Source of the DNA: Amylibacter marinus
GTDB taxonomy: Bacteria > Pseudomonadota > Alphaproteobacteria > Rhodobacterales > Rhodobacteraceae
Direction of reading: 5' to 3'
NCBI RefSeq assembly: GCF_030160015.1
Contig: NZ_BSNN01000001.1
Span: 95,459-159,458 of the forward strand
DNA: 64,000 nucleotides
Shown here one piece after another: positions 42,834 through 51,019 of this stretch. Numbering within the stretch: position 1 is the stretch's first letter; every line of letters starts with the position of its first letter. The notes beneath the pieces were generated by a model. That model was not told the origin of the DNA, ran no database searches, and saw only the letters and a program-made list of their open reading frames with translations. The translations under genes and the position numbers were made by a program.

Positions 42834-45484
42834 TGGAACTGTTCTTTCTTCTTCTTTTGATCGTGTTGATGGCTGCGGCATTAGGCTCGGGCTATCCTGT
42901 GGCCTTTGCATTGCCGGGTGCTTCGATTCTGACATTGGTATTGGCTGGTGTTAGCGGGTATCTGTTTACAGGGAATGCATCTGAATTTTTCACCCAAGGA
43001 GACGCGATTACCTGGCTAAGCTCGGGGAATGCCAACCTTCGCGGGGTTTACTGGGAACCGGAACGAGACACCCTGATTGCCATCCCGTTGTTCATCTTCA
43101 TGGGCATTATGTTGCAACGCTCGAAAATAGCCGAGGATTTGCTGATGACCATGGCCAACCTGTTTGGCCCTGTGCGCGGTGGATTGGGGATTTCGGTGGT
43201 GTTTGTGGGTGCACTGTTGGCGGCAACCACTGGTATTGTGGGGGCCACTGTTGTGGCGATGGGGCTAATTTCCCTACCTGCAATGCTGCGCAACAATTAT
43301 TCGCAATCTTTGGCTACGGGCACCATTGCGGCCTCTGGTACGCTGGGACAGATTATCCCGCCATCTATTGTATTGATTATTCTGGCGGATCAGCTGGCTT
43401 CGGCGGCTGACCAAGGTTCTACTATTCGCAAAGCATTGCATAAAGTGAGTACAGGCGAACTGTCGATGCCGTCTAGCTTTGATGTTACATCGACCTCTGC
43501 GGGCGAGATGTTCCTGGGGGCGTTTATTCCGGGCTTGGTCCTGGTGGTATTGTATATGATCTACATCTTGGTCTATGCCTTCTTTAGACCATCGGCAGCA
43601 CCTGCTGTCCCGTATACAGGCAAATATGACCGCGCATTTGCGGCAAAGGTTTTTGTATCCTTGGTACCACCGCTGTTGCTGATTTTCTTGGTACTTGGGT
43701 CGATTATGTCAGGTGTTGCTACTGTGAATCAGGCCGGGGCCATTGGGGCTGCGGGCGCGCTGATTATGTCTGGCTATCGCTTAAAAGATGGTGAAAAGGG
43801 CTGTTATCACCCAGCGATTCTTGCGGTGGTTAGCTTGGTCGCGATCGGCGTGATCCTCGCAAATTTCGATACAAATATCAAAAGTATCGACACTGGTCGT
43901 GATCAGTTCGGTATTGTTTTGGCAACGATTGCATCACTGGGTCTGTTAACCAGTATTGTATGGAGTGCTGCGCGCGCTCTGAAGATCGAAAACACCCTGC
44001 AGGGTGTGATGATGGAAACATCCAAGGCAACGGCGCTGGTGTTCATTATCCTGCTTGGGGCTGCCATTCTGACATCAGCGTTTCGTGCCTTTGGTGGTGA
44101 GCATCTGGTTAAGGAATTTTTGGATGGTCTTGCCGGTGGCTTTTGGTCAAAATTCATTATCGTAATGGCGGTGATCTTCATTCTTGGGTTCTTTCTGGAC
44201 TTCATCGAAATCGCAGTAGTTGTTGTGCCGATTGTTGCCCCCATCTTGTTGGCTGACCCAGAGGCGAATGTTACCGCTGTATGGTTGGGGGTGATGATTG
44301 GGTTGAATATTCAAACCTCTTTCCTAACGCCACCCTTTGGTTTTGCGCTGTTCTATTTGCGTGGAATAGCGGATGCCTCCGTAAAAACCATCAATATGTA
44401 CAAAGGTGTTATCCCCTATATCGGGTTGCAAATTCTTGCAATGGTGATCGTGGCCAATGCCCCACAGTTGGTAAACTACCTACCAAACCGTGTGGCGCTG
44501 TTGTCCGAAAATTCACCGCCCCCCCGTAACCCAAAGCTGGCGCATTGTGTGGATCGGTATGTATCAGAGCAAATCGCCCTTAACGGCAGCAAAATTGTTG
44601 CCGGTGTCGAGGCTGCGCGTGCGGTTGACCTAGGCATTCTGCCAGCAAGTCTGCAGAAATCTACGACCAAGAGCTTTGATAATGTCAGCGTTGCAATACA
44701 AGAGCTACGCGATGCCGAGGCTATCTCTCAACAGATTGAAGCTGCTGCGGATGATTTCCGCCCCATACATAAATCTGTGCGCGCCCTAGAGCGCCAGATA
44801 CGTCAGGCTGATGCAGAAATCGAGGAGTTGGGTGCTGAGCTGAAGGGCGGGGACTTGTCGGAACGGATACAGGAAAAATTCACCAAAAAGATAAGCACCC
44901 TAGAGGCCCACAAAGCAGATCTTGAATCTCAAATTCCCTCGGATTGGGCCGAGAAGCTGGCTATGTTCCGGGATCAACAAAAGGCCGAGCAAAACGCCTA
45001 TCGCGCCTATGCGCGCTCTGCGCAATCTGCCTATCAACCGGTTGCGGAAACCAATGCGATACTACAAGCGAATGATGCATTCTTTGCTCTAGAACAATCG
45101 CTGAATCAGAGCGTTGGGTTGGTTGCAGAGAATGACCCCGAGGACATGATCGAACCGCTTGGTGATCTTAGCAAACGGTTCTCGGCTGTTGCCGGTGCCG
45201 ATGAAATAAAATCGGCGGTGTCTAAAGCACGCCGCGCATTAAAATCGCGCACTCCAGATAAGGCCAAGGCCCAAGTGCAGTTAGAAAAAGCGATTTTGGA
45301 ATACCTGTCACAGAAAGAGTGGCGCGCGGTTGCGGGTGCGGAAATCTTACCAAAGATGCTGGCATATGAGGATACGATGCGAAATACCGTGGGCATTCGC
45401 GATCAAGCAAAAATGACGCGCGAGCAGGCGTTGTACGTGGCGTCGTGCCAATCCAGCCATCGCGATGTATCTTTGAATTTCTAG
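42833..45484 (+). CDS. dctM: TRAP transporter large permease DctM with C-terminal coiled-coil extension
   Basis: 883 residues. The first 545 or so are the transporter with a dozen or more membrane segments and DctM hallmarks (ATTGIVGATVVAMGLISLPAML, GTLGQIIPPSIVLI, LNIQTSFLTPPFGFALFYLRG). Residues about 550-883 are a hydrophilic charged helical region (EERIQEKFTKK-type heptads, IRQADAEIEELGAEL) not needed for transport in ordinary DctM. It may regulate or bind partners in the cytoplasm or periplasm; its side of the membrane cannot be told from sequence alone. Followed by a terminator. Confidence 0.88.
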   Translation: MELFFLLLLIVLMAAALGSGYPVAFALPGASILTLVLAGVSGYLFTGNASEFFTQGDAITWLSSGNANLRGVYWEPERDTLIAIPLFIFMGIMLQRSKIAEDLLMTMANLFGPVRGGLGISVVFVGALLAATTGIVGATVVAMGLISLPAMLRNNYSQSLATGTIAASGTLGQIIPPSIVLIILADQLASAADQGSTIRKALHKVSTGELSMPSSFDVTSTSAGEMFLGAFIPGLVLVVLYMIYILVYAFFRPSAAPAVPYTGKYDRAFAAKVFVSLVPPLLLIFLVLGSIMSGVATVNQAGAIGAAGALIMSGYRLKDGEKGCYHPAILAVVSLVAIGVILANFDTNIKSIDTGRDQFGIVLATIASLGLLTSIVWSAARALKIENTLQGVMMETSKATALVFIILLGAAILTSAFRAFGGEHLVKEFLDGLAGGFWSKFIIVMAVIFILGFFLDFIEIAVVVVPIVAPILLADPEANVTAVWLGVMIGLNIQTSFLTPPFGFALFYLRGIADASVKTINMYKGVIPYIGLQILAMVIVANAPQLVNYLPNRVALLSENSPPPRNPKLAHCVDRYVSEQIALNGSKIVAGVEAARAVDLGILPASLQKSTTKSFDNVSVAIQELRDAEAISQQIEAAADDFRPIHKSVRALERQIRQADAEIEELGAELKGGDLSERIQEKFTKKISTLEAHKADLESQIPSDWAEKLAMFRDQQKAEQNAYRAYARSAQSAYQPVAETNAILQANDAFFALEQSLNQSVGLVAENDPEDMIEPLGDLSKRFSAVAGADEIKSAVSKARRALKSRTPDKAKAQVQLEKAILEYLSQKEWRAVAGAEILPKMLAYEDTMRNTVGIRDQAKMTREQALYVASCQSSHRDVSLNF

Positions 45485-45491
45485 TCTGAAG

Positions 45492-45516
45492 TCCCCCGTT
45501 TGCGCGGGGGATTTCT
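45492..45516 (+). terminator. Intrinsic terminator after dctM
   Basis: TCCCCCG (45492-45498) pairs with CGGGGGA (45505-45511), short TTTGCG loop, then TTTCTG. Begins seven bases after the dctM stop. Confidence 0.75.
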
Positions 45517-45557
45517 GTGCTAGTGCACCTTTAACCCAAAGTTTATGGAAATTTTAA

Positions 45558-45735
45558 TATAATTTTTATAGGCCAAAGAGATCAAAAGGGTGAAAATTTG
45601 GTTGGCTCGCAGTCCTAGACACGCAGAGAATGCGCCCAACCTAATTCGCTTGGCACTGTCCCAAACCTGCCGACCACACTTTTGCGCCTCGGGGTATTTC
45701 CTAAAGATAACCCCGGGGCATCCTCTTCTTTTACT
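45558..45735 (+). ncRNA. Candidate structured small RNA, unidentified
   Basis: No ORF is seen in 45517-45903. A perfect TATAAT (45558-45563) is followed by GGTTGG...CCAACC enclosing the hairpin CGCA-GAGAA-TGCG, then a 10-bp stem (GCCTCGGGGT / ACCCCGGGGC, one U-G) ending in ATCCTCTTCTTTTA. That is promoter-like, structured, terminator-like, but the -35 is poor and I recognise no RNA family. The rest of this gap, up to tRNA-Thr, shows only AT-rich sequence. Confidence 0.25.
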
Positions 45736-45903
45736 TAGTCAAACCAATTAATAAACGCGGTTCCGCTAAGGGCCATATTGAACCTACTTCACCATTTAAC
45801 CTTAAGTGACCTAGAGCATGAACAGGGTTGAAAAATTTTTTTAAAAAAGATTAGAAATGGCTTGCATAAATCCCGCCAATATCGCAAAACGCGCCTCACC
45901 AGT

Positions 45904-45979
45904 GCCCCTATAGCTCAGCTGGTAGAGCAACTGATTTGTAATCAGTAGGTCCGCGGTTCGAGTCCGTGTGGGGGCACCA
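45904..45979 (+). tRNA. tRNA-Thr (anticodon TGT)
   Basis: 76 bases. Acceptor GCCCCTA/TGGGGGC, D arm GCTCAGCTGGTAGAGC, anticodon stem ACTGA/TCAGT with TTTGTAA giving TGT, T arm CGCGGTTCGAGTCCGTG, CCA encoded. It lies at the left boundary of the integrative element. Confidence 0.97.
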
Positions 45980-46077
45980 TTAAAATCAATCACTTACATA
46001 GAAATACACCGTAACAAGCTTTCGCTTAGCTACTTTTTAGCTACGCAAATCGCGTGTTTTTGGGTGATTTGTTATGT

Positions 46078-47241
46078 TCAGCTATGAAGCCCAGTTTTGG
46101 CGCTAAAGGTTTTGGTCTGGGTGCCGTGAATCATAATCTTGGTGAACATGCGATAGTTCGGCTGATTTATGAGACTGTCTTGATCAATCTGCCCCAGCTG
46201 CTTTGAAAGCGCTGGAGCATCAGTTGCACCGCATCTGAAAATACACAAATTCCCAACATTCCCGAAAATAGCATCACAGATGGGCGTTTCGATAGCTGAC
46301 AGATATTGCCCCGCAAGTACGAGCCCCACGCGATATTTGCGCAGCTCACTGAGCATCCCTGCAATGGTTTTAGTCGTGAAACTGGCAAACTCATCCACAT
46401 AGACGAAATACGGCCTGCGGCGGTGTTCTTGAATGGTGTCGCGGGTCATGGCAGCGTTGGTTATCATCGAGAGGATGAGGCCACCTAGAACCTCAGATAT
46501 ATCACTTCCCAATCGTCCTTTGGACAGGTTGATGATGAGCGGTGTTCCTTCGTCCATCAGCTTTCGAAATCGGATGGGCTGTTCTGGTTCACAAAGTACT
46601 TTGCGTACCACGGGATGTGAGAGAAATACCCCCAGCTTGTTGGCAATTGGGGCCACCCCGTCCATCGCATTTTTGTAGTTCATATTCGTATATTCATCGC
46701 GCCAGAATTTCAGGACTTCTTCATCACTCACATGTTTCAAAACCTGCGCCCTGAATGAGCGTTTGGTGAACATCGGCACGATGTCTTTGAGTGTCGAACG
46801 GGGCCGCGACAATAGTGCAAGGATGGCATAGCGCAGGCAATGCTCCATCCTGACACCCCATGCATCTGACCATTGCGATTTAAGCGCATCAATGATGCCA
46901 GAGGCAACCAGCGGTCTGTATTCCTCGGCAACATAGGTCAGCGGGTTGTAGCCACAGGTGTTTTTGGGGTCAGCAATGTCCCAATACATTGCATTGCTTG
47001 GCAATCCTTTCTGAACCGACTGCGCTAAATCTCCGTGCGGGTCGATGATACAAAAACCTTCGCCACGTTTCATATCCTGCGCCATCATATTGCGTATCAG
47101 CGTTGATTTACCTGTTCCCGTTTGGCCAAGGATGAACTGGTGGAACAAGCGGTCTGAGCGGTAAATACCGAACGTGAAGTTGCCACGTCGATTGAGCGCT
47201 TCACCGATAGTAGTAACAGGTTGAATGAATGGATTTTGCAT
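46078..47241 (-). CDS. VirD4/HerA-like type IV DNA-binding ATPase
   Basis: 387 residues from the ATG at 47241. Walker A FILGQTGTGKSTLIRNM, FCIIDPHGDLAQS, Walker B YFVYVDEFASFTTKT and the sensor-like VGLVLAGQYLSAIETPI match TraG/TraD-type coupling ATPases without their N-terminal membrane domain. Its substrate would be DNA transferred or pumped during element movement. Sits 17 bases downstream of the recombinase gene on the same strand, so it is probably cotranscribed. Confidence 0.8.
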   Translation of the reverse strand: MQNPFIQPVTTIGEALNRRGNFTFGIYRSDRLFHQFILGQTGTGKSTLIRNMMAQDMKRGEGFCIIDPHGDLAQSVQKGLPSNAMYWDIADPKNTCGYNPLTYVAEEYRPLVASGIIDALKSQWSDAWGVRMEHCLRYAILALLSRPRSTLKDIVPMFTKRSFRAQVLKHVSDEEVLKFWRDEYTNMNYKNAMDGVAPIANKLGVFLSHPVVRKVLCEPEQPIRFRKLMDEGTPLIINLSKGRLGSDISEVLGGLILSMITNAAMTRDTIQEHRRRPYFVYVDEFASFTTKTIAGMLSELRKYRVGLVLAGQYLSAIETPICDAIFGNVGNLCIFRCGATDAPALSKQLGQIDQDSLINQPNYRMFTKIMIHGTQTKTFSAKTGLHS

Positions 47242-47258
47242 CACGTGATTGTCGCGTG

Positions 47259-48869
47259 TTAAGCGGCTTGACGATAGCTGTCCTCAGTTGGGGTTTCTGG
47301 TAATTCAGTGTTACTTTGACGAGATCGAATTGCCTGACACAGAGCCGCGTATTGATTTAGTTCTGCGCAACAGAGCGTATCGTGAATACCCTCAATGTCT
47401 TGAAGTCCCAACTCAGTGTAGCTTCGAAAAGCGTCTGGGACTGGGTCACCTAAGAAGACAGCCAAGGCTGAAAGTGCCTCAGAAACCCAATTTTTTGTTG
47501 TCAGCTCAATGTTTCGGCCAGAAATTTTACGGTTCGAGTATAGAATCTCCAGAAACTGCCGCTTTTCATCATCATTGGCCAAAGAGTATGTAAAATAAGG
47601 GTTTTTGAATAGTTCGACTAATTCGGTGGCCTTGTGGACAATAGTCTCAACTTTATTCGTTTCCTCAGCCTTTTCATCGATCTTTTTTTCTTCAAGCAGT
47701 AGCTTGAAATGCCTTTTCTCATAGGTCTCTTTATCGATGGTTCCACTGATCAACGCGTCGAGTAACTTCTCTTTTTTGGCCTCGATGTCCTTAATGCTAG
47801 CTGCTTGTAGGCCTCGATTGTTGGTTCTGGTAACTGAGGGGGTCCAGTTGCGGATATTTTTCTCAATCAAAGTCGCAGCGTCCGCAGTAACCTTTAGTCG
47901 CTCGAGCTGGCGGGTGACTGCATTTTCGATAACCTCCTCTCGAAGAGTTGCGGATGGACAAAGGCTAGTGTGGCATCGGTAGTATACGAAGCCCTTCTGC
48001 CGTTCGGCTATGAAGCGCTTCCCGCAGTCTGCACAACTAAAAATACGCCTAAACCGATGGCTATATGTAACCCTTTTTTTTACATACTTCCCCGCTCTAA
48101 CAGCGGCGACTTGATCAAAGGTGTCAACAGATATGAGCGGCTCGTGAATCCCTGAATAAGTCTTTTGGGTACTTTGAATGTGCATCAGGCCAATATAAAA
48201 CGGATTGCACAACATTTTTTCGATCATTGTCTTGCCAACTGGTCTACCTTTGTCACCTGTCAGCCCGATTTCATTTGCGGCTTGCACCAATGAATTAAAT
48301 GAGTGTTCGCCTGACGCGTACAACTGAAAGAGCTTTTTCACCAGCGGCCCCTTTCGGGGGCAAATAGTCTTTGCCTTTCCGCGCCCATTATTTACGTAAC
48401 CAATCGGTGCTTTGAAGGGGTACAAGCCCTGCTTAAGTCGACCATTCATTCCCTTGCGCGTCTCTTCCCTAAGGTTCCGAATATAGTCCGCCGCAATCAC
48501 TGCCTGAATGTCTGCGGTAAGCCTTCCACCTCTTGAGGTGAAATCCACGCTCTCGGCCGCAAAATGGACATCTAAGCCTGCGTCAGACAAATCTCCGACT
48601 GTGGCCCAGTCTCGCAAGTTTCGAGCAGAGCGGTCGATTTTGTGCATGATCACGCCCTTGGCTTTGCCAGTCTTAAGGGCTTTGATCATTTCAGTGAATA
48701 AAGGGCGGCCTTGTTTGGCGGCTGTTTCTTTCTCTTCGAACCACCGAGAAATACTCAGGCCTTGGTTTAAGGCATAGCGTTCGATGGCTTCCCTCTGGGC
48801 TTCCAGCGAAACACCTTCACCCTGTTTGACCGTTGAGACGCGGATATACGCAAAATATTGATTGTTCAT
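47259..48869 (-). CDS. Large serine recombinase (integrase)
   Basis: 536 residues. Resolvase catalytic domain with nucleophile Ser12 (AYIRVSTVKQGEG), HKIDRSARNLRDW, then the recombinase domain (APIGYVNNGRGKAKTICP) and a zinc ribbon (FSCADCGKRF...YYRCHTSLCPS). A coiled-coil region with charged residues follows. This is the integrase that excises and inserts the element. Upstream, its 46-codon companion ends 5 bases before the start. Confidence 0.93.
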   Translation of the reverse strand: MNNQYFAYIRVSTVKQGEGVSLEAQREAIERYALNQGLSISRWFEEKETAAKQGRPLFTEMIKALKTGKAKGVIMHKIDRSARNLRDWATVGDLSDAGLDVHFAAESVDFTSRGGRLTADIQAVIAADYIRNLREETRKGMNGRLKQGLYPFKAPIGYVNNGRGKAKTICPRKGPLVKKLFQLYASGEHSFNSLVQAANEIGLTGDKGRPVGKTMIEKMLCNPFYIGLMHIQSTQKTYSGIHEPLISVDTFDQVAAVRAGKYVKKRVTYSHRFRRIFSCADCGKRFIAERQKGFVYYRCHTSLCPSATLREEVIENAVTRQLERLKVTADAATLIEKNIRNWTPSVTRTNNRGLQAASIKDIEAKKEKLLDALISGTIDKETYEKRHFKLLLEEKKIDEKAEETNKVETIVHKATELVELFKNPYFTYSLANDDEKRQFLEILYSNRKISGRNIELTTKNWVSEALSALAVFLGDPVPDAFRSYTELGLQDIEGIHDTLCCAELNQYAALCQAIRSRQSNTELPETPTEDSYRQAA

Positions 48870-48874
48870 ATATG

Positions 48875-49015
48875 TTATTGATTATCTTCGGACTCTACCA
48901 AATCTTCGCCAAGAGTCGAATCTGGGTCATCGGCCCATGGCCATGATCCTTCCCGCTCCATACGTTCATACATGCGCTGACAGAGCGCTAAATATTGTTC
49001 TAAGTCTTTGTTCAT
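48875..49015 (-). CDS. 46-residue protein upstream of the serine recombinase
   Basis: Starts ATG at 49013-49015 and reads MNKDLEQYLALCQRMYERM, then EREGSWPWADDPDSTLGEDL to the stop at 48875. Acidic, helical. Small proteins with this N-terminus are, to my recollection, found directly upstream of such recombinases in alphaproteobacteria and may be a directionality or accessory factor. No evidence in sequence beyond position. Confidence 0.6.
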   Translation of the reverse strand: MNKDLEQYLALCQRMYERMEREGSWPWADDPDSTLGEDLVESEDNQ

Positions 49016-49388
49016 AGGCTAGGAATTGTAGCGGTGCAGTGCCAGCTGAAATAGCTAGCTCGAGTTGCGGAAGGTGCAAATGCACTTTGAGCCCGTAGAC
49101 CTCAAATCTCGAAGGGGTCGAAGTGCATTTGGATATGAAACTAAGGGCATCTATGCATGTCGATTTGAGTGGGTAATATACTGCTTCAAGGGGGTATATC
49201 AGGCTCTGTATCAGGTGGCGTTAGCCACTTTTTGATTGCCTGACGCATATCTGATGCAGTGCCTGATATGCAATTAGGTGCAGGGATGAGAAACGCCAGT
49301 TGCAAAAACCGCAACTGGCGTAGTCGTTACTGGGTTCGAAATATTCGTATACTGCGTAGTGGATTATTAGTTAATCAAATCAATCCAC
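49016..49388. promoter_or_regulatory. Noncoding control region of the integrase/XRE divergent units
   Basis: 373 bases with no gene. It holds CAAATGCACTT (49077-49087) and its exact inverted copy AAGTGCATTTG (49121-49131), a TATCAGG/CCTGATA inverted pair (about 49197-49269), and a perfect 11-bp stem (49293-49303 with 49311-49321, CGCCAGTTGC core, seven-base loop) without a T tract. Such dense dyads suit binding of the recombinase or the XRE regulator. Confidence 0.45.
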
Positions 49389-49742
49389 ATGAACATAAAA
49401 GAAGTAGCGGCAGACCTTCGGTATTGTCGCAGGGAAAGTGGCTTATCTGGCGCGGATGTCGCTCATTTGCTGCATATCACCAAATCCCGCCTCTCGCGCA
49501 TTGAGACGGGTGCGTCATCGCCCAAGCCAAGTGAACTGTGCGGGTTCGCCCTCATCTATGGCAAAGACTTGTTCTCGATGTTGCCAGATGTCTCTGGCCG
49601 TATTGCCACGGAAGTGCACGGGCGGCTTTCGAACATCCCCGATGCGCCGAGCAACTGGAAAGCAAGCAAAACACGGTTTCATTTCCTTAGCGACCTTTAT
49701 CAGCGCCTTGATCGCTTAATCCATCATCATGAGGATGCTTAA
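49389..49742 (+). CDS. XRE-type helix-turn-helix regulator
   Basis: 117 residues. Helix-turn-helix CRRESGLSGADVAHLLHITKSRLSRIETGASSPKPSEL, as in phage Cro/C1-like repressors. The remainder (FALIYGKDLFSML) matches the helical extension of plasmid/ICE XRE proteins. It probably controls the element's excision or the genes that follow. Overlaps the RuvC-like gene's start by 14 bases. Confidence 0.82.
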   Translation: MNIKEVAADLRYCRRESGLSGADVAHLLHITKSRLSRIETGASSPKPSELCGFALIYGKDLFSMLPDVSGRIATEVHGRLSNIPDAPSNWKASKTRFHFLSDLYQRLDRLIHHHEDA

Positions 49743-50178
49743 GCCCAAGACAATGGCCATCGCTATAGCATCGGGCAAAGTCGGCTATGTGTTGATGCGC
49801 GGTGATCACCTGATCGACTGGAAGATTTCAAGGGCAGCGGCTGAAACGCCAGAAAAAATGCGTGATGTGGTTGCCCATTGGCTGACGCAAAACCGCCCCG
49901 AGCTAGTCGTCACCGAATGTATCAATGCCTATTCGCGCAAGTCTGACAGCACCCATGCACTGATTGCGGCTGCACAAGATGCAATTGAGTGCGCAGGGCT
50001 CAAACATACAGCCAAGCTTAGGCGACAATCACACGCCAACAAATATGACGAGATTGCGCATCTTGCCGAACGCTTCCCCGCAATCGCACCTTGGGCCCCA
50101 GAGCGCAGAAAATTCTACGATCCAGAACCGATCAATACGATCTTGTTCGAAGCACTGAGCCTCGCAGTGCAGGAGTAG
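49729..50178 (+). CDS. RuvC-like (RNase H fold) protein
   Basis: 149 residues (or about 141 from the ATG at 49753). First strand AIAIASGKVGYVLMRGD, LVVTECINAYSRKSDS with an acidic residue as in RuvC, then a helix and NKYDEIAHLAERFP and YDPEPINTILFEAL with further acidic residues. This is the layout of RuvC/RNase H-fold resolvases, but catalytic residues are not firmly assigned. Follows the XRE gene by overlap; likely an accessory replication or resolution enzyme of the element. Confidence 0.5.
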   Translation: MRMLKPKTMAIAIASGKVGYVLMRGDHLIDWKISRAAAETPEKMRDVVAHWLTQNRPELVVTECINAYSRKSDSTHALIAAAQDAIECAGLKHTAKLRRQSHANKYDEIAHLAERFPAIAPWAPERRKFYDPEPINTILFEALSLAVQE

Positions 50179-50184
50179 AGAGCA

Positions 50185-50234
50185 CCACAACCGTCCTTCG
50201 GTTTGTGGATGCGCATCAATGGTGGTGCGCATCC
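50185..50234 (+). promoter_or_regulatory. Two mutually exclusive leader hairpins before DUF3768
   Basis: Hairpin 1: CCACAACCG with CGGTTTGTGG (50185-50208, one bulge). Hairpin 2: GGATGCGCA (50207-50215) with TGCGCATCC (50226-50234). They share the GG at 50207-50208, so only one forms at a time, a layout typical of attenuation or translational switching. 21 bases before the next start. Confidence 0.45.
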
Positions 50235-50254
50235 TGAAACTTTGGAGGACAGCA

Positions 50255-50596
50255 ATGTCACAAACACAAACCATTTGTTCTTTGAATGATCGTTTTCGCC
50301 AAGGGGATATGAATATCCAAGGCAAAATACTCATCACCAGCGGTCTTAATCACCTCTTGTCTGAACAAGACCGTGAAGCGTCTGATCTGCTCAAAAAGGT
50401 GCAGGACTATTCCGACTTCGATGAAGACAGTGATCCGTATGGCGAGCATGATTTTGGAGCGTTTCTGTTTCTTGGTGAAAAGTGCTTTTGGAAGATCGAC
50501 TACTACTCACCTGACCTGAAATGGGGCGCAGAAGACCCGTCTGATGCAAAAAACACCATGCGTGTTCTGACCATCATGTTGGCACAGGAGTATTGA
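50255..50596 (+). CDS. DUF3768 domain protein
   Basis: 113 residues from the ATG at 50255 after GGAGG. Matches DUF3768: ICSLNDRFRQGDMNIQGKILITSGLNHL near the start and DPYGEHDFGAFLFLGEKCFWKIDYY. These are small cytoplasmic proteins frequent on alphaproteobacterial plasmids and islands with unknown function. Next gene begins 3 bases after the stop. Confidence 0.8.
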   Translation: MSQTQTICSLNDRFRQGDMNIQGKILITSGLNHLLSEQDREASDLLKKVQDYSDFDEDSDPYGEHDFGAFLFLGEKCFWKIDYYSPDLKWGAEDPSDAKNTMRVLTIMLAQEY

Positions 50597-50599
50597 GCG

Positions 50600-50968
50600 A
50601 TGGGATTAGATCAATGCGCCTATACCCGCCCTGATGACCAAGAACCCAGCGAAGCGCCTGCACAATTCATCTGGCGCAAACACGCCAAGCTACAAGAGTT
50701 TATGGAACAACTTTATGTTGAGCGCACAGGCAACCCAGCCGATGAGCTGAATTGCGGCGAGTTGGAGCTGCTGACCGAAGATATCGAACAGCTAAAGCAG
50801 CTTGTCGAGCAGGACGAGCTACCAACAAGCGCTGGCGGGTTCTTCTATGGGCACCAGTTCCAAGACGAAAGTGCAGCTGAATACCGCGACCAAGACATTG
50901 AGTTTTGTGCGTGGGCCTTTGCCGAAATCGACATAGGCAATCGCGTGTATTTCTCTTGTTGGTGGTAA
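50600..50968 (+). CDS. Small plasmid/ICE-associated protein, MGLDQ family
   Basis: 122 residues starting MGLDQCAYTRPDD, with FIWRKHAKLQEFMEQLY and the AGGFFYGHQFQDE motif ahead of a carboxylate-rich tail. I recognise the family only as a frequent accessory-plasmid protein, sometimes mislabelled as phosphoglycerate kinase. Coexpressed with DUF3768, followed by a bidirectional terminator. Confidence 0.65.
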   Translation: MGLDQCAYTRPDDQEPSEAPAQFIWRKHAKLQEFMEQLYVERTGNPADELNCGELELLTEDIEQLKQLVEQDELPTSAGGFFYGHQFQDESAAEYRDQDIEFCAWAFAEIDIGNRVYFSCWW

Positions 50969-50973
50969 GTAAA

Positions 50974-51001
50974 AAAGCCCCAGCCGAAAGGTTGGGGCTT
51001 T
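50974..51001. terminator. Bidirectional intrinsic terminator
   Basis: AAAGCCCCAGCC (50974-50985), GAAA loop, GGTTGGGGCTTT (50990-51001), one G-U pair. Flanked by A tract before and T tract within, it can stop both the cargo genes and the convergent res gene. Confidence 0.85.
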
Positions 51002-51019
51002 ATCAATTGTAAAGTCTTT

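Noticed and set aside
45517..45903. 6S, SRP, RNase P or tmRNA in the gap
   Set aside because: None of their conserved stretches that I know is visible, so only an unidentified candidate is listed.
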